Shown piece after piece: positions 33,243 to 41,792 of a DNA stretch of 42,043 nucleotides. Within the stretch, counting starts at the first letter, position 1, and every line of letters begins with the position of its first letter. Source of the stretch: Lapillicoccus sp. (GTDB lineage Bacteria > Actinomycetota > Actinomycetes > Actinomycetales > Dermatophilaceae); assembly GCF_025353065.1 (NCBI RefSeq), contig NZ_JANXRJ010000124.1, positions 1 to 42,043 on the forward strand. The letters run 5' to 3'. The notes beneath the pieces were generated by a model that was not told the origin of the DNA, did not search any database, and saw only the letters and a list, made by a program, of their open reading frames with translations. The position numbers and the translations under genes were made by a program.

Positions 33243-34019
33243 TCAGCCGAAGCGTCCGGAGATGTAGTCCTCGGTCGCCCGCTCGATCGGGTTGTTGAAG
33301 ATCTTCTGGGTGTCGCCGATCTCGACGAGCCGGCCCGGCTTCCCTGTCGCCGCGAGGTTGAAGAAGGCTGTGCGGTCGGAGACGCGGGCGGCCTGCTGCA
33401 TGTTGTGCGTGACGATGACGATGGTGAAGTCCGACTTCAGCTCGTTGACGAGGTCCTCGATGGCGAGCGTCGAGATCGGGTCCAGCGCCGAACAGGGTTC
33501 GTCCATGAGGAGCACCTGCGGTCGCACGGCGATCGCCCGGGCGATGCACAGGCGTTGCTGCTGCCCGCCCGAGAGGCCGGCGCCGGGCTTCTTCAGCCGG
33601 TCCTTGACCTCGTTCCAGAGATTGGCCCCCTTGAGCGAGGTCTCGACCGCCTCGTCGAGGTCCTTGCGGCCCTTGACCCCGTTGAGGCGCAGCCCGGCGA
33701 TGACGTTGTCGTAGATCGACATCGTCGGGAACGGGTTCGGTCGCTGGAAGACCATGCCCACGGACCGGCGCACCGAGACCGGGTCGACGCCCTTGGCGTA
33801 GAGGTCCAGGTCGTCGAGCATGACGCTGCCCTCGACCCGGGCGCCGGGGATGACCTCGTGCATCCGGTTGAGGGTGCGCAGGAAGGTCGACTTGCCGCAG
33901 CCGGAGGGTCCGATGAAGGCCGTCACCGAGCGGGGCTCGACCGTCATCGTGACGTCCTCCACCGCCTTGAACGAGCTGTAGTAGACGTTGAGGTCCTTGA
34001 CGTCGATGCGCTTGGCCAT
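33243..34019 (-). CDS. pstB: Phosphate ABC transporter ATP-binding protein
   Basis: A 258-residue ABC ATPase with Walker [10 protein letters not shown], PstB-specific [13 protein letters not shown], signature [14 protein letters not shown], Walker B VLLMDEP and the H-loop IVIVTHNM. It energises high-affinity phosphate import through PstC and PstA. It lies 8 bp after pstA. Typical length. Confidence 0.97.
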   Translation of the reverse strand: MAKRIDVKDLNVYYSSFKAVEDVTMTVEPRSVTAFIGPSGCGKSTFLRTLNRMHEVIPGARVEGSVMLDDLDLYAKGVDPVSVRRSVGMVFQRPNPFPTMSIYDNVIAGLRLNGVKGRKDLDEAVETSLKGANLWNEVKDRLKKPGAGLSGGQQQRLCIARAIAVRPQVLLMDEPCSALDPISTLAIEDLVNELKSDFTIVIVTHNMQQAARVSDRTAFFNLAATGKPGRLVEIGDTQKIFNNPIERATEDYISGRFG

Positions 34020-34027
34020 GGTTCAGC

Positions 34028-34945
34028 TCACTTCCGGACGGCGCTGTAGCGGGCGATGAGCCGGCCAGCGAGGTTGAGCAGCAGGACCAGGATGATGAGG
34101 GTGAGGGCCGCTCCCCAGACGCGGTCGAGGGGGATGGCGGCGACCTCGTTGCGCTCGGCGTTGATCATCGTCGGGAGGGTACCCATGAAGCCGGAGAAGA
34201 GGTTCGTCGCGATCGACTGGCTGTAGGGGCCGAGGATCAGCAGCGGCGCCGTCTCGCCCATGACCCGGGCCAGGCCGAGCAGGATGCCGGTGATGATGCC
34301 CGAGAACGCGGTCGGCAGCACGATGCTGGTGATGGTCCTCCACTTGGAGACACCGAGGGCGTAGGACGCCTCGCGCAGCTCGTTGGGGACGAGCTTGAGC
34401 ATCTCCTCGGTGGACCGCGTCACGACGGGGACCATCAGCAGGACCAGGGCGAGGCACACCGCGAAGGGCACCCGCTGAAGGCCGAAGGTCGTCACCCACA
34501 GCGCGTAGATGAACAGCCCTGCGACGATGGACGGCACACCGGTGAGGATGTCGAGCATGAAGGAGACGATCCTCCCGAACCGGGTGCTGCGGCCGTACTC
34601 GATCAGGTAGATCGCCGTCATGATGGCGAGCGGCACCGAGATCACCGCGGTGACGACCGCCTGCAACAGCGTCCCGATGATCGCGTGGTAGGCGCCACCG
34701 CCGGCGGTGAGCGTCGTCATCCCGCGCTGCGAGTTGGTCCACCAGCTGGCGCTGACGACGACCGACCCGCCCTTGACGAGCAGCGCGACGATGATCCAGA
34801 CCAGCGGGATCATCGCGATCACGAAGGCGGCCCAGACCGCGACGGTGGCCGTCCGGTCCTTGACGCGGCGCCCGGTGCTCTGCGGGGTCTCCGGGTCGGG
34901 CAGGGCCTGCTCGACGAGGTCCGGGGTGTGGGTGGCGGCGCTCAT
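34028..34945 (-). CDS. pstA: Phosphate ABC transporter permease PstA
   Basis: A 305-residue membrane protein with six helices. The binding-protein-dependent transport motif is ELREASYALGVSKWRTITSIVLP, followed by GLARVMGETAPLL. It pairs with PstC. Its ATG overlaps the pstC stop (ATGA), so translation is coupled. Confidence 0.95.
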   Translation of the reverse strand: MSAATHTPDLVEQALPDPETPQSTGRRVKDRTATVAVWAAFVIAMIPLVWIIVALLVKGGSVVVSASWWTNSQRGMTTLTAGGGAYHAIIGTLLQAVVTAVISVPLAIMTAIYLIEYGRSTRFGRIVSFMLDILTGVPSIVAGLFIYALWVTTFGLQRVPFAVCLALVLLMVPVVTRSTEEMLKLVPNELREASYALGVSKWRTITSIVLPTAFSGIITGILLGLARVMGETAPLLILGPYSQSIATNLFSGFMGTLPTMINAERNEVAAIPLDRVWGAALTLIILVLLLNLAGRLIARYSAVRK

Positions 34946-35916
34946 TCGCTGAAGGCCCTTCTGCGCTCGATGACGACCCGGGCGATGGCGTTCACGACGA
35001 AGGTCAGCACGAAGAGCACGAGGCCGGCCGAGATGTAGGCACCGGCCTTGGTCGGGGTGTCGAACTCGGCCGCGTTGTTGGCGATCCGGCTGGCGAAGGT
35101 CTCGCCGCCGTTGAAGAACGAGAGGCTGAAGCTCTGCCGGTTCTGGTCCGACAGCGAGCTGATGATGATCGTCACGGCGATGGTCTCGCCGAGCGCCCGA
35201 CCGAGCCCGAGCATCGCGGCCGAGATGACACCGGGCTTGCCGAAGGGCAGGACCGCCGTGCGGATCATCTCCCACCGCGTCGCCCCCAGGGCCAGCGCGG
35301 CCTCCTCGTGGAAGGTGGGCGTCTGGGCGAAGACCTCGCGCGAGAGCGAGGTGATGATCGGCAGGATCATCACCGCGAGGACGATGCCGGCGAACATGAG
35401 GGTCGCGCCGCCGGAGGTGTTCGTCGCGGAGAACAGGGGGATCCAGCCGAGGACCTTCTCGAGGAAGTCCTGCACGGGCAGGTAGTAGGGCGCCACCAGC
35501 TGCGAGGCCCACAGCCCGTAGATGATCGACGGCACGGCAGCGAGCAGGGCGACGAGCTGAGCGGCCGGCCGGGCCAGCCGCTCGGGCGCGTAGTGCGAGA
35601 GGAACAGCGCGATGCTCACCCCGAGCGGCACCGCGATGACGACCGCGATGACCGAGGTCACGATCGTCGCCCAGAGCAGGTCGGCGATGCCGAACATGAT
35701 CGGCGGGGTGTCGATCGAGAAGATCCGGGAGGTGAAGAAGTTCGCCGTGTTCTGGCGCAGCGCCGGGTAGGCCTGGGTCACCAGGAAGACGGCGACCAGG
35801 ACGACGAGGGCGACGATGACGCTGCTCGCGCCGATGGCGAGAGCCTTGAACACCTGGTCCTGGCGACGGTGGTTCGCGGGTCGCAGGACCTGGGCGACCT
35901 CGGTCTCGGTCGTCAT
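34942..35916 (-). CDS. pstC: Phosphate ABC transporter permease PstC
   Basis: A 324-residue permease with six main helices, the EEAALALGATRWEMIRTAVLP coupling motif and LGRALGETIAVTIII. AGGAG lies about 7 nt before the ATG; the longer open frame upstream has no ribosome site. It follows pstS after 147 bp containing a strong hairpin. Confidence 0.95.
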   Translation of the reverse strand: MTTETEVAQVLRPANHRRQDQVFKALAIGASSVIVALVVLVAVFLVTQAYPALRQNTANFFTSRIFSIDTPPIMFGIADLLWATIVTSVIAVVIAVPLGVSIALFLSHYAPERLARPAAQLVALLAAVPSIIYGLWASQLVAPYYLPVQDFLEKVLGWIPLFSATNTSGGATLMFAGIVLAVMILPIITSLSREVFAQTPTFHEEAALALGATRWEMIRTAVLPFGKPGVISAAMLGLGRALGETIAVTIIISSLSDQNRQSFSLSFFNGGETFASRIANNAAEFDTPTKAGAYISAGLVLFVLTFVVNAIARVVIERRRAFSE

Positions 35917-35962
35917 GCGGCGCTCCTGGTGGGCACGGGGTGGATGGGGCGTCGGGGGCGGG

Positions 35963-36033
35963 GATGACGCGAGTGGGTCCGATGACGCGAGCGCGCCCAC
36001 TCGGCACCGAGTATGCGGTGCCTCGTGGGCGCG
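35963..36033 (-). terminator. Intercistronic hairpin between pstS and pstC
   Basis: CGCGCCCAC (35992-36000) pairs with GTGGGCGCG (36025-36033). Inside, GGCACC/GGTGCC extends it to a long two-part hairpin with an 8-nt loop. No T tract. It could protect or partly terminate the pstS message so that PstS is made in excess over PstCAB. Next to it, GATGACGCGAG occurs twice (35963-35973, 35981-35991). A competing stem, CGAGTGGG (35970-35977) with CCCACTCG (35997-36004), shares bases with the main one. Confidence 0.6.
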
Positions 36034-36063
36034 TCGATCGTCACGTGGTGGCGGTGTCGCAGA

Positions 36064-37176
36064 TCAGGAGATCCCCGCGACCGCGGCGTCGACCGCGGTC
36101 TTCAGGTCCGTCGGGAGCGGGACGTAGCCGAGCGGGGCGATGGCCTGCTGGGTGCTGTCCTTGGCCCAGAAGCCGAGGAAGGACTTGACGTTCTTCCCGA
36201 CGGCCGCATCGGCATACTTCGAGCAGACCAGCTCGTAGGTGACGATCGGGATGGGGTAGGCGCCAGCGGCCGGCTTGGTGTAGTCGAAGGTGACCCGCAC
36301 GTCGCCGTTCGTCGCCTTGACGGTCCCGCCGGAGACGCCCTTGCTCAGTGCGTCGCTCTCCGGGGCCAGTCCGCCGATGGACGAGACGTTGAGCTTGGCC
36401 TCCTTGGCGAAGGCGACCTCCATGTAGCCGATGGCCCCGTCGGTCGCGACGACCGACTTGGCGATCTCGGACGAGCCCTTCTTGCCCTCGCCGGCGCCCT
36501 TCCAGGCCTTGGCGGGCGCGTCGGTCCAGACGTCGGGCGCAGTGGCGTGGAGGTACTTCGCGAGGTTCTCCGTCGTGCCCGACTCGTCCGAGCGGAAGAA
36601 GACCTTGATGTCGGTGGCGGGGAGGGTGACACCGGAGTTCGTCGCCGCGATGGCGGGGTCGTTCCACTTGGTGATGGCGCCCTTGAAGATCTTCGCGAGG
36701 GTGGCCGAGTCGAGGTTCAGCTTGTCGACGCCCTTGACGTTGAAGGCCGCCCCGATGGCTCCGGCGGCCAGGGGGATGTCGAGCGCCGGTGACCCGCAGG
36801 CCGTCGTGGCCGCAGCGAGCTCGGTGGTGGTCGCCCCGGACGCGACGGCCGTCTTCAGGGCCGAGTCGGAGCCGCCGAACTGAACCTGCTTGGCGGTGAA
36901 CTGCTTGACGCCGGCGCCCGATCCGGTGCCGCTGTAGTTGATGGTGACCTTGTTGTTGCACGCGGCCTGGTAGAGGCTGATCGCCTGCTGGATCGCCTTC
37001 AGCTGGGCGGTGGACCCCTCGGCGTTGAGCGTTCCGCTGCCACAGTCGGCGGCGGCGATGGTGGCCGCTGCGGTCGAGCCGGTGCCGCCGGCGTTGTTGT
37101 CGCTGCCGCAGGCAGACAGGGCGAGGGCGCCGGACAGCGCGATGGCGCTGACGGCGGTGGTACGGGTGATTCGCAC
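36064..37176 (-). CDS. pstS: Phosphate-binding lipoprotein PstS
   Basis: A 370-residue lipoprotein (lipobox LSAC near residue 23) of the PstS family. Phosphate-site motifs are NAEGSTAQ, FGGSDSAL, FRSDESGTTENLAKYL and YPIPIVTYELVC. It captures phosphate outside the membrane for PstCAB. The GTG start was chosen because it gives a proper lipoprotein signal and follows AGAGGGA. A PHO box lies about 115 bp upstream. Confidence 0.96.
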   Translation of the reverse strand: MRITRTTAVSAIALSGALALSACGSDNNAGGTGSTAAATIAAADCGSGTLNAEGSTAQLKAIQQAISLYQAACNNKVTINYSGTGSGAGVKQFTAKQVQFGGSDSALKTAVASGATTTELAAATTACGSPALDIPLAAGAIGAAFNVKGVDKLNLDSATLAKIFKGAITKWNDPAIAATNSGVTLPATDIKVFFRSDESGTTENLAKYLHATAPDVWTDAPAKAWKGAGEGKKGSSEIAKSVVATDGAIGYMEVAFAKEAKLNVSSIGGLAPESDALSKGVSGGTVKATNGDVRVTFDYTKPAAGAYPIPIVTYELVCSKYADAAVGKNVKSFLGFWAKDSTQQAIAPLGYVPLPTDLKTAVDAAVAGIS

Positions 37177-37255
37177 GGGAGTTGTCCCTCTCGGGGGTCG
37201 TTGTCTTCGGGTGGGAGGCACGCAGCGACGGTCGCCGATGACATCTCCCGACTCG

Positions 37256-37261
37256 AAGGTA
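37256..37261 (-). promoter_or_regulatory. Candidate -10 element of pstS
   Basis: TACCTT (minus strand) fits TANNNT and is placed so that the -35 region falls just downstream of the PHO box. The predicted transcript would have a leader of about 70 nt before pstS. Confidence 0.45.
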
Positions 37262-37287
37262 GGTCGGCTCGGTGACGAAAAGTCCTT

Positions 37288-37309
37288 GATCGGTTAACGA
37301 GAGGTAAAC
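37288..37309 (-). promoter_or_regulatory. PHO box (PhoP-binding direct repeats) upstream of pstS
   Basis: On the minus strand GTTTACC-TCTC-GTTAACC-GATC forms two 11-nt direct repeat units. They match the actinobacterial PHO box consensus (GTTCACC plus 4 nt, repeated) at one substitution each. It lies directly upstream of the pstS promoter, so activation of pst by PhoP under phosphate limitation is expected. Confidence 0.8.
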
Positions 37310-37352
37310 GCAACCTGTCGGTTTGGGGGTTTCTGCTGTCCCCATGGGCGAC

Positions 37353-37380
37353 AAAACGGCATTGCGCTGGTATGCCGCCC
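37353..37380 (-). terminator. Hairpin with T run after mutT1
   Basis: On the minus strand CGGCAT-N9-ATGCCG is followed at once by TTTT. An outer GGGCG/CGCCC pairing is also possible. It lies 8 nt after the mutT1 stop and is the most classical terminator in the window. It should separate mutT1 from pstS. Confidence 0.65.
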
Positions 37381-37387
37381 CTGACGG

Positions 37388-38335
37388 TCAGCTGCGGTGC
37401 CGTTCCACCGCGACGATCCGCGCGGCGATGCCGGTCGACACCACGTGGCAGACGAGCACTTCCCCCTTGCCCATCGCCAGGTCGGCCGCCTCGCTCAACC
37501 GGGCGTCGGCGACCGCACCCTCCTCGCTGGTGAGGTCGACATAGTGCCGCAGCGTCTCGAGCAGGGTCGGCAGCACGGGTCCGTGGCTGCAGATCGCGGT
37601 GGCCGCGCCGCGGTCGAAGGCGCGGCGCAGGTGGTGGACGGCCCGGTCGGGGTCGGCGACGAAGCCCTCCTCCGACAGCCCGTCCCTCAGCTTCAGTGGC
37701 AGGCCGGTGGCCGCGGCATACGGGCGGAGCGTGTCGGCGCACCGGGTCGACGGTGACGAGACCAGCCGCGAGATCCCGAAGGCGGCCAGCAGGGGCACGA
37801 TCGCGGCGGCCTGGGCCGTCCCGCGTGCGTCGAGCGGACGGAGCGGGTCCTCGCGGCCCCACGACGAGCGGGACCGCGCCTTGGCGTGCCGCACGACGAC
37901 CAGCGGCCAGGTGGTGAGGTTGCCCTGCCCGTCGGCACGGACCACGGCCCGCAGCTGCTCGCGGTCCCGGGCGTAGTCGAGCCGCTCGTGCGCGGTGACC
38001 ACGTCGAGCCAGCTGACCTCGTCGATCTCGTTGTCGAGCGCGCCCGCGCCCCCCACCACCTCGGCGGCCCAGTAGCGGACCTCCTTGGCGGCCGGCTGCC
38101 CCATCCGGTCCAGCACGGTGTATGCCGTGGGGGGGAGCGGCAGCCCGAGCCGCACCTCCAGCCCGGTCTCCTCCTGCGTCTCCCGGACCGCGGCGACCGG
38201 CCACTCCTCGCCCGGGTCGAGCTTGCCCTTCGCCCACGACCAGTCGTCGTACTTCGGGCGGTGGACCACGGCCACCTCCAGGGCGCCGCGTCGGCGACGC
38301 CAGGGCACGGTCCCGGCGGCGGGGATGACCGACAT
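37388..38335 (-). CDS. mutT1: MutT1-like Nudix hydrolase fused to a histidine phosphatase domain
   Basis: A 315-residue two-domain protein. The N-terminal Nudix domain has the full box (G-x5-E-x7-REtQEETG, residues about 37-59). The C-terminal histidine phosphatase domain starts at VVRHAKAR (about 146-153). Length and layout match Mycobacterium MutT1, which hydrolyses 8-oxo-dGTP and diadenosine polyphosphates. It lies 10 bp after ppk1, the same pairing as in mycobacteria. The ATG has no ribosome site but follows a TAGGTT -10-like box by 7 nt. Confidence 0.93.
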   Translation of the reverse strand: MSVIPAAGTVPWRRRRGALEVAVVHRPKYDDWSWAKGKLDPGEEWPVAAVRETQEETGLEVRLGLPLPPTAYTVLDRMGQPAAKEVRYWAAEVVGGAGALDNEIDEVSWLDVVTAHERLDYARDREQLRAVVRADGQGNLTTWPLVVVRHAKARSRSSWGREDPLRPLDARGTAQAAAIVPLLAAFGISRLVSSPSTRCADTLRPYAAATGLPLKLRDGLSEEGFVADPDRAVHHLRRAFDRGAATAICSHGPVLPTLLETLRHYVDLTSEEGAVADARLSEAADLAMGKGEVLVCHVVSTGIAARIVAVERHRS

Positions 38336-38342
38336 GGGGGAG

Positions 38343-38348
38343 AACCTA
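38343..38348 (-). promoter_or_regulatory. Candidate -10 element for leaderless mutT1
   Basis: TAGGTT on the minus strand contains the stop codon of ppk1 and ends 7 nt before the mutT1 ATG. This fits an internal leaderless promoter. There is no ribosome site for mutT1, which supports it. A -35 was not identified. Confidence 0.4.
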
Positions 38349-41300
38349 GCGGCGTCGCGCCTTGCGGCGCCGCCGGGCGTGGATCTCGATCATCGCGGAC
38401 TGGACGTCGACGAACGGCTCGCCGTCGGCGGCGCGGTGGTGCCGGGTCCAGCGGCCGTCACCGCTCAGCTCCCAGCGGGACGAGCCCGGGTCGGCGCCGA
38501 GCCGCAGCAGCGACTCGATGTCGGCGAGGTGGGTCGGGTCGGTGATCCGGACGAGCGCCTCCACCCGGCGGTCGAGGTTGCGGTGCATCATGTCGGCGCT
38601 GCCGATGTAGACCTGTGGGTCGCCGCCGCCGCCGAACCAGAAGATCCGGGAGTGCTCGAGGAACCGGCCGAGCGTCGAGCGCACGGTGATCGTCTCGCTG
38701 AGGCCCTCGACGCCGGGCCGGAGCGAGCAGATGCTGCGCACCCACAGGTCGACGCGGACGCCCGCCTGCGACGCGCGGTAGAGGGCGTCGATGATCTCCT
38801 CGTCGACGATCGCGTTGACCTTGAGGACGATGTGCCCGCCGCCGGAGCGCTCGTGCCGCTCGGCCTCGGCCTCGATCTGCTCCATCAGCCCGGACCGCAC
38901 CGTCCGCGGGGCGACGAGCAGCCGCTTGAAGCGGCTCCTCGGGGCGATGCCTGACAGCTGGTTGAAGAGCCGGGTGAGGTCCTCGCCGACCTGGGGGTCG
39001 CAGGTGAGCAGCCCGAGGTCCTCGTACTGACGGGCCGTTTTGGGGTTGTAGTTGCCGGTCCCGATGTGGCAGTAACGCACCAGGCCCTCGGCCTCCTGGC
39101 GCACGACGAGGCAGATCTTCGCGTGGGTCTTCAGGCCGACGATGCCGTAGACGACGTGGACGCCCGCCTGCTCGAGCTTGCGGGCCCAGCTGATGTTGTT
39201 GACCTCGTCGAAGCGGGCCTTGATCTCGACCACGGCGAGCACCTGCTTGCCCGCCTCCGCCGCGTCGATCAGGGCGTCGACGATGGGGGAGTCGCCCGAG
39301 GTGCGGTAGAGGGTCTGCTTGATCGCGAGGACACGGGGGTCGGCGGCGGCCTGCTCGATGAAGGCCTGCACCGAGGTCGAGAACGAGTCGTAGGGGTGGT
39401 GCAGCTGGATGTCCTTGCTGCGCATCGCCGCGAAGATGTCACTGGCCTTCGACGACTCCGTGGGCGAGAGGTCGGCCTGGGTGAGGGGCACGAACGGCTC
39501 GTACTTGAGGTCGGAACGCTCGATGTCGCCGACGATGAAGAGGTTGCGCAGGTCGAGCGGGGCCGGCAGCCGGTAGACCTCAGCGGGCTCCACCTGCAGC
39601 TCGCGGGCGATGAGGTCGAGGACGTGGTCGTCGATGTCCTCCTCGACCTCGAGCCGCACGGGTGGCCCGAAGCGGCGGCGGGTGAGCTCCTTCTCCAGCG
39701 CCGTGAGGAGGTTCTCCGCGTCGTCCTCCTCGACCTCGAGGTCCTCGTTGCGGGTGACCCGGAAGGTCGTGTGCTCGTGGACCTCCATGCCCGTGAAGAG
39801 CTGGTCGAGGTGGGCCGCGATGACGTCCTCGAGCGGGACGAACCGCACGGCATACTCGCCGTCCTGGATGTCGCCGCCGACGCGCAGCAGCCGCGGCAGC
39901 GAAGGCGGCACCTTGATCCGGGCGAAGTGCTCCTTGCCGGTCTTCGGGTTGACCAGGGTCACCGCGAGGTTGAGCGACAGGCCGGAGATGTAGGGGAACG
40001 GGTGGGCCGGGTCGACCGACAGCGGGGTGAGCACGGGGAAGATCGAGTCGATGAAGAGCCGGGTCAGGGGCTCGCGGTCGGCGTCGGAGAGCTGGTCCCA
40101 GCGACGGATGGTGATGCCCTCGTCGGCGAGGGCCGGCCGCACCGACTCGAGGAAGACCTTCGCCTGCAGCTTGACGAGCTTCTGGGCGACCTCGCCGACC
40201 TGCTCGAGCACTTCCCGCGGCTCGAGCCCGGCAGCGGAGCGGACCGCGAGCCCGGCGACGATGCGTCGCTTGAGCCCGGCGACCCGGACCATGAAGAACT
40301 CGTCGAGGTTGTTGGAGAAGATCGCGAGGAACTTCGCCCGCTCGAGCAGGGGCACGTCCTCGTCCATCGCCAGCTGGAGGACGCGCTCGTTGAACTGCAG
40401 CCAGGAGATCTCCCGCTCGAGGAAGCGGTCGGGCGGCAGCTCGTCGGAGCCGTCGGCGCGCACGAACCGGCCGTTGGCGGCGCGCGGCTGGTAGGGACGG
40501 TGGGCCGGGATCGCGCTGGCGAGCGAGCGGACGGAGCTCAGCTCGTCCTCCGGGGCGTCAGCCGTCGGGTCGTCCTCCGTGCCCGGCAGGTCCCGGTCCG
40601 AGACGTTGGCGGTGGCGGTCATGACGTCATCGTCGCACTCCGGGCCCCTGGCGGGTGCGTACGTCCGGTCGACCCCGAGCGTGGAGAAGCCCAGCGTCCG
40701 ATAGACCCGCAGGGCCGCGGCGTTGTCGCCGTCGACGTAGAGGATCACGTGCTCGAGCCCCTCCTGGGCCAGGTGGCGCAGGCCGAGGAGGGTGAGCGGC
40801 CGGCCCAGCCCCCGTCCCTGGTATGCCGGGTCGACGCCGACCACGTAGACCTCACCCACCGGGTCCTCACCCTTCGCCCCCGCCGGGTGGACCTTGGTCC
40901 AGTGGAACGCCGCCACGGTGTCGGGGTCACCCTGCCCCGGGGTGGGCACGATGAGCAGCAGCCCGGCGCTGTCGAACCAGGGCTGCGCCATCCGCTGCTC
41001 GAGGTCGGCCCGGGTCAGGCGCCCCTGCTCGAGGTGGTGGGCGAAGGCCGCCGCGTTGACGCGCACCCACTCGTCCTCGTCGCGTCCCGGCTCGAACGGC
41101 CGGACCCGCAGCCCGTCGGGCAGCACGATGGGATCGGCGAACTCCGTTGCGGGCAGGTCGCGCTCGAGGACGAAGAGCTCACGGGAGACGTCGAGCCCGC
41201 GAGCGGCGGCGAAGGCGGAGGCGCCGGGGAGGTCGCCGTGGGACCACACCTGGGCGTCCCCGGGCAGTGCCGAGAGCAGTGCGGTGCCGGTGCCACGGCG

Positions 41301-41597
41301 GCGGTGACCCGGAGCGACGACGAGCTCGGCCGCGCCGGCGGAGAGCTGGGCGTAGCCGCTCAGCGTCGAGGAACGGTGCCCGGACGAACTGGGCTTCGAC
41401 GAGCTGGGCCCCGACGCGGCATACGCGAGGAGGTGGGTGACACCCGAACCCGCCCGCAGGTCGAGGAGGAACTGCTCGGACATCGGCGGCACCCCGTCGG
41501 CGGCGCTCGCGGCCGCGACGAGGTCGAGGACCGCGGTGCGTTCGTCCTGCGCCAGGTCGACGCGCGTCGTGACGTCGGTGCTCTCCATGCGGGTCAT
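38346..41597 (-). CDS. mshD-ppk1: MshD-Ppk1 fusion: mycothiol synthase joined to polyphosphate kinase
   Basis: One uninterrupted frame of 1083 residues. The N-terminal 325 residues are a tandem GNAT mycothiol synthase (acetyl-CoA motifs [10 protein letters not shown] and [10 protein letters not shown], then [13 protein letters not shown]). The C-terminal 758 residues are a complete Ppk1: [46 protein letters not shown] with the phosphorylated His, [21 protein letters not shown]. An in-frame ATG at 40622, where Ppk1 would naturally begin, has only a weak upstream CGGAG, so both a fused protein and separate Ppk1 initiation are possible. MshD finishes mycothiol; Ppk1 makes polyphosphate from ATP. 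Start 41597 or 41588. Confidence 0.9.
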   Translation of the reverse strand: MTRMESTDVTTRVDLAQDERTAVLDLVAAASAADGVPPMSEQFLLDLRAGSGVTHLLAYAASGPSSSKPSSSGHRSSTLSGYAQLSAGAAELVVAPGHRRRGTGTALLSALPGDAQVWSHGDLPGASAFAAARGLDVSRELFVLERDLPATEFADPIVLPDGLRVRPFEPGRDEDEWVRVNAAAFAHHLEQGRLTRADLEQRMAQPWFDSAGLLLIVPTPGQGDPDTVAAFHWTKVHPAGAKGEDPVGEVYVVGVDPAYQGRGLGRPLTLLGLRHLAQEGLEHVILYVDGDNAAALRVYRTLGFSTLGVDRTYAPARGPECDDDVMTATANVSDRDLPGTEDDPTADAPEDELSSVRSLASAIPAHRPYQPRAANGRFVRADGSDELPPDRFLEREISWLQFNERVLQLAMDEDVPLLERAKFLAIFSNNLDEFFMVRVAGLKRRIVAGLAVRSAAGLEPREVLEQVGEVAQKLVKLQAKVFLESVRPALADEGITIRRWDQLSDADREPLTRLFIDSIFPVLTPLSVDPAHPFPYISGLSLNLAVTLVNPKTGKEHFARIKVPPSLPRLLRVGGDIQDGEYAVRFVPLEDVIAAHLDQLFTGMEVHEHTTFRVTRNEDLEVEEDDAENLLTALEKELTRRRFGPPVRLEVEEDIDDHVLDLIARELQVEPAEVYRLPAPLDLRNLFIVGDIERSDLKYEPFVPLTQADLSPTESSKASDIFAAMRSKDIQLHHPYDSFSTSVQAFIEQAAADPRVLAIKQTLYRTSGDSPIVDALIDAAEAGKQVLAVVEIKARFDEVNNISWARKLEQAGVHVVYGIVGLKTHAKICLVVRQEAEGLVRYCHIGTGNYNPKTARQYEDLGLLTCDPQVGEDLTRLFNQLSGIAPRSRFKRLLVAPRTVRSGLMEQIEAEAERHERSGGGHIVLKVNAIVDEEIIDALYRASQAGVRVDLWVRSICSLRPGVEGLSETITVRSTLGRFLEHSRIFWFGGGGDPQVYIGSADMMHRNLDRRVEALVRITDPTHLADIESLLRLGADPGSSRWELSGDGRWTRHHRAADGEPFVDVQSAMIEIHARRRRKARRR

Positions 41598-41722
41598 TCC
41601 ACCACGGGGGTCGGACCTTCCGGCCGCCGTTCCCAGGGTGCCAGCGGCGGCCTCACCCACGATGTCGACCGGATGTCACTGGTCGTTGCCTCCTGAATCC
41701 CTGTGAAGTCACTGGGCCCGAC

Positions 41723-41728
41723 TAGGGT
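41723..41728 (+). promoter_or_regulatory. Candidate -10 element of the 5'-nucleotidase gene
   Basis: TAGGGT, the same hexamer as before the WXG100 genes, lies about 64 nt upstream of the start, giving a leader with AGGGAG. A -35 is unclear and no PHO box was seen nearby. Confidence 0.4.
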
Positions 41729-41792
41729 GCCGAGGACAAGGACGACCAGAGCATCGACACGGGAAACGCGAGCTCGAGAACCAGGGAGCACC

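Noticed and set aside
39066-41696. 876-codon plus-strand open frame opposite mshD-ppk1
   Set aside because: Antisense shadow; the minus strand has complete Ppk1 and GNAT motifs.
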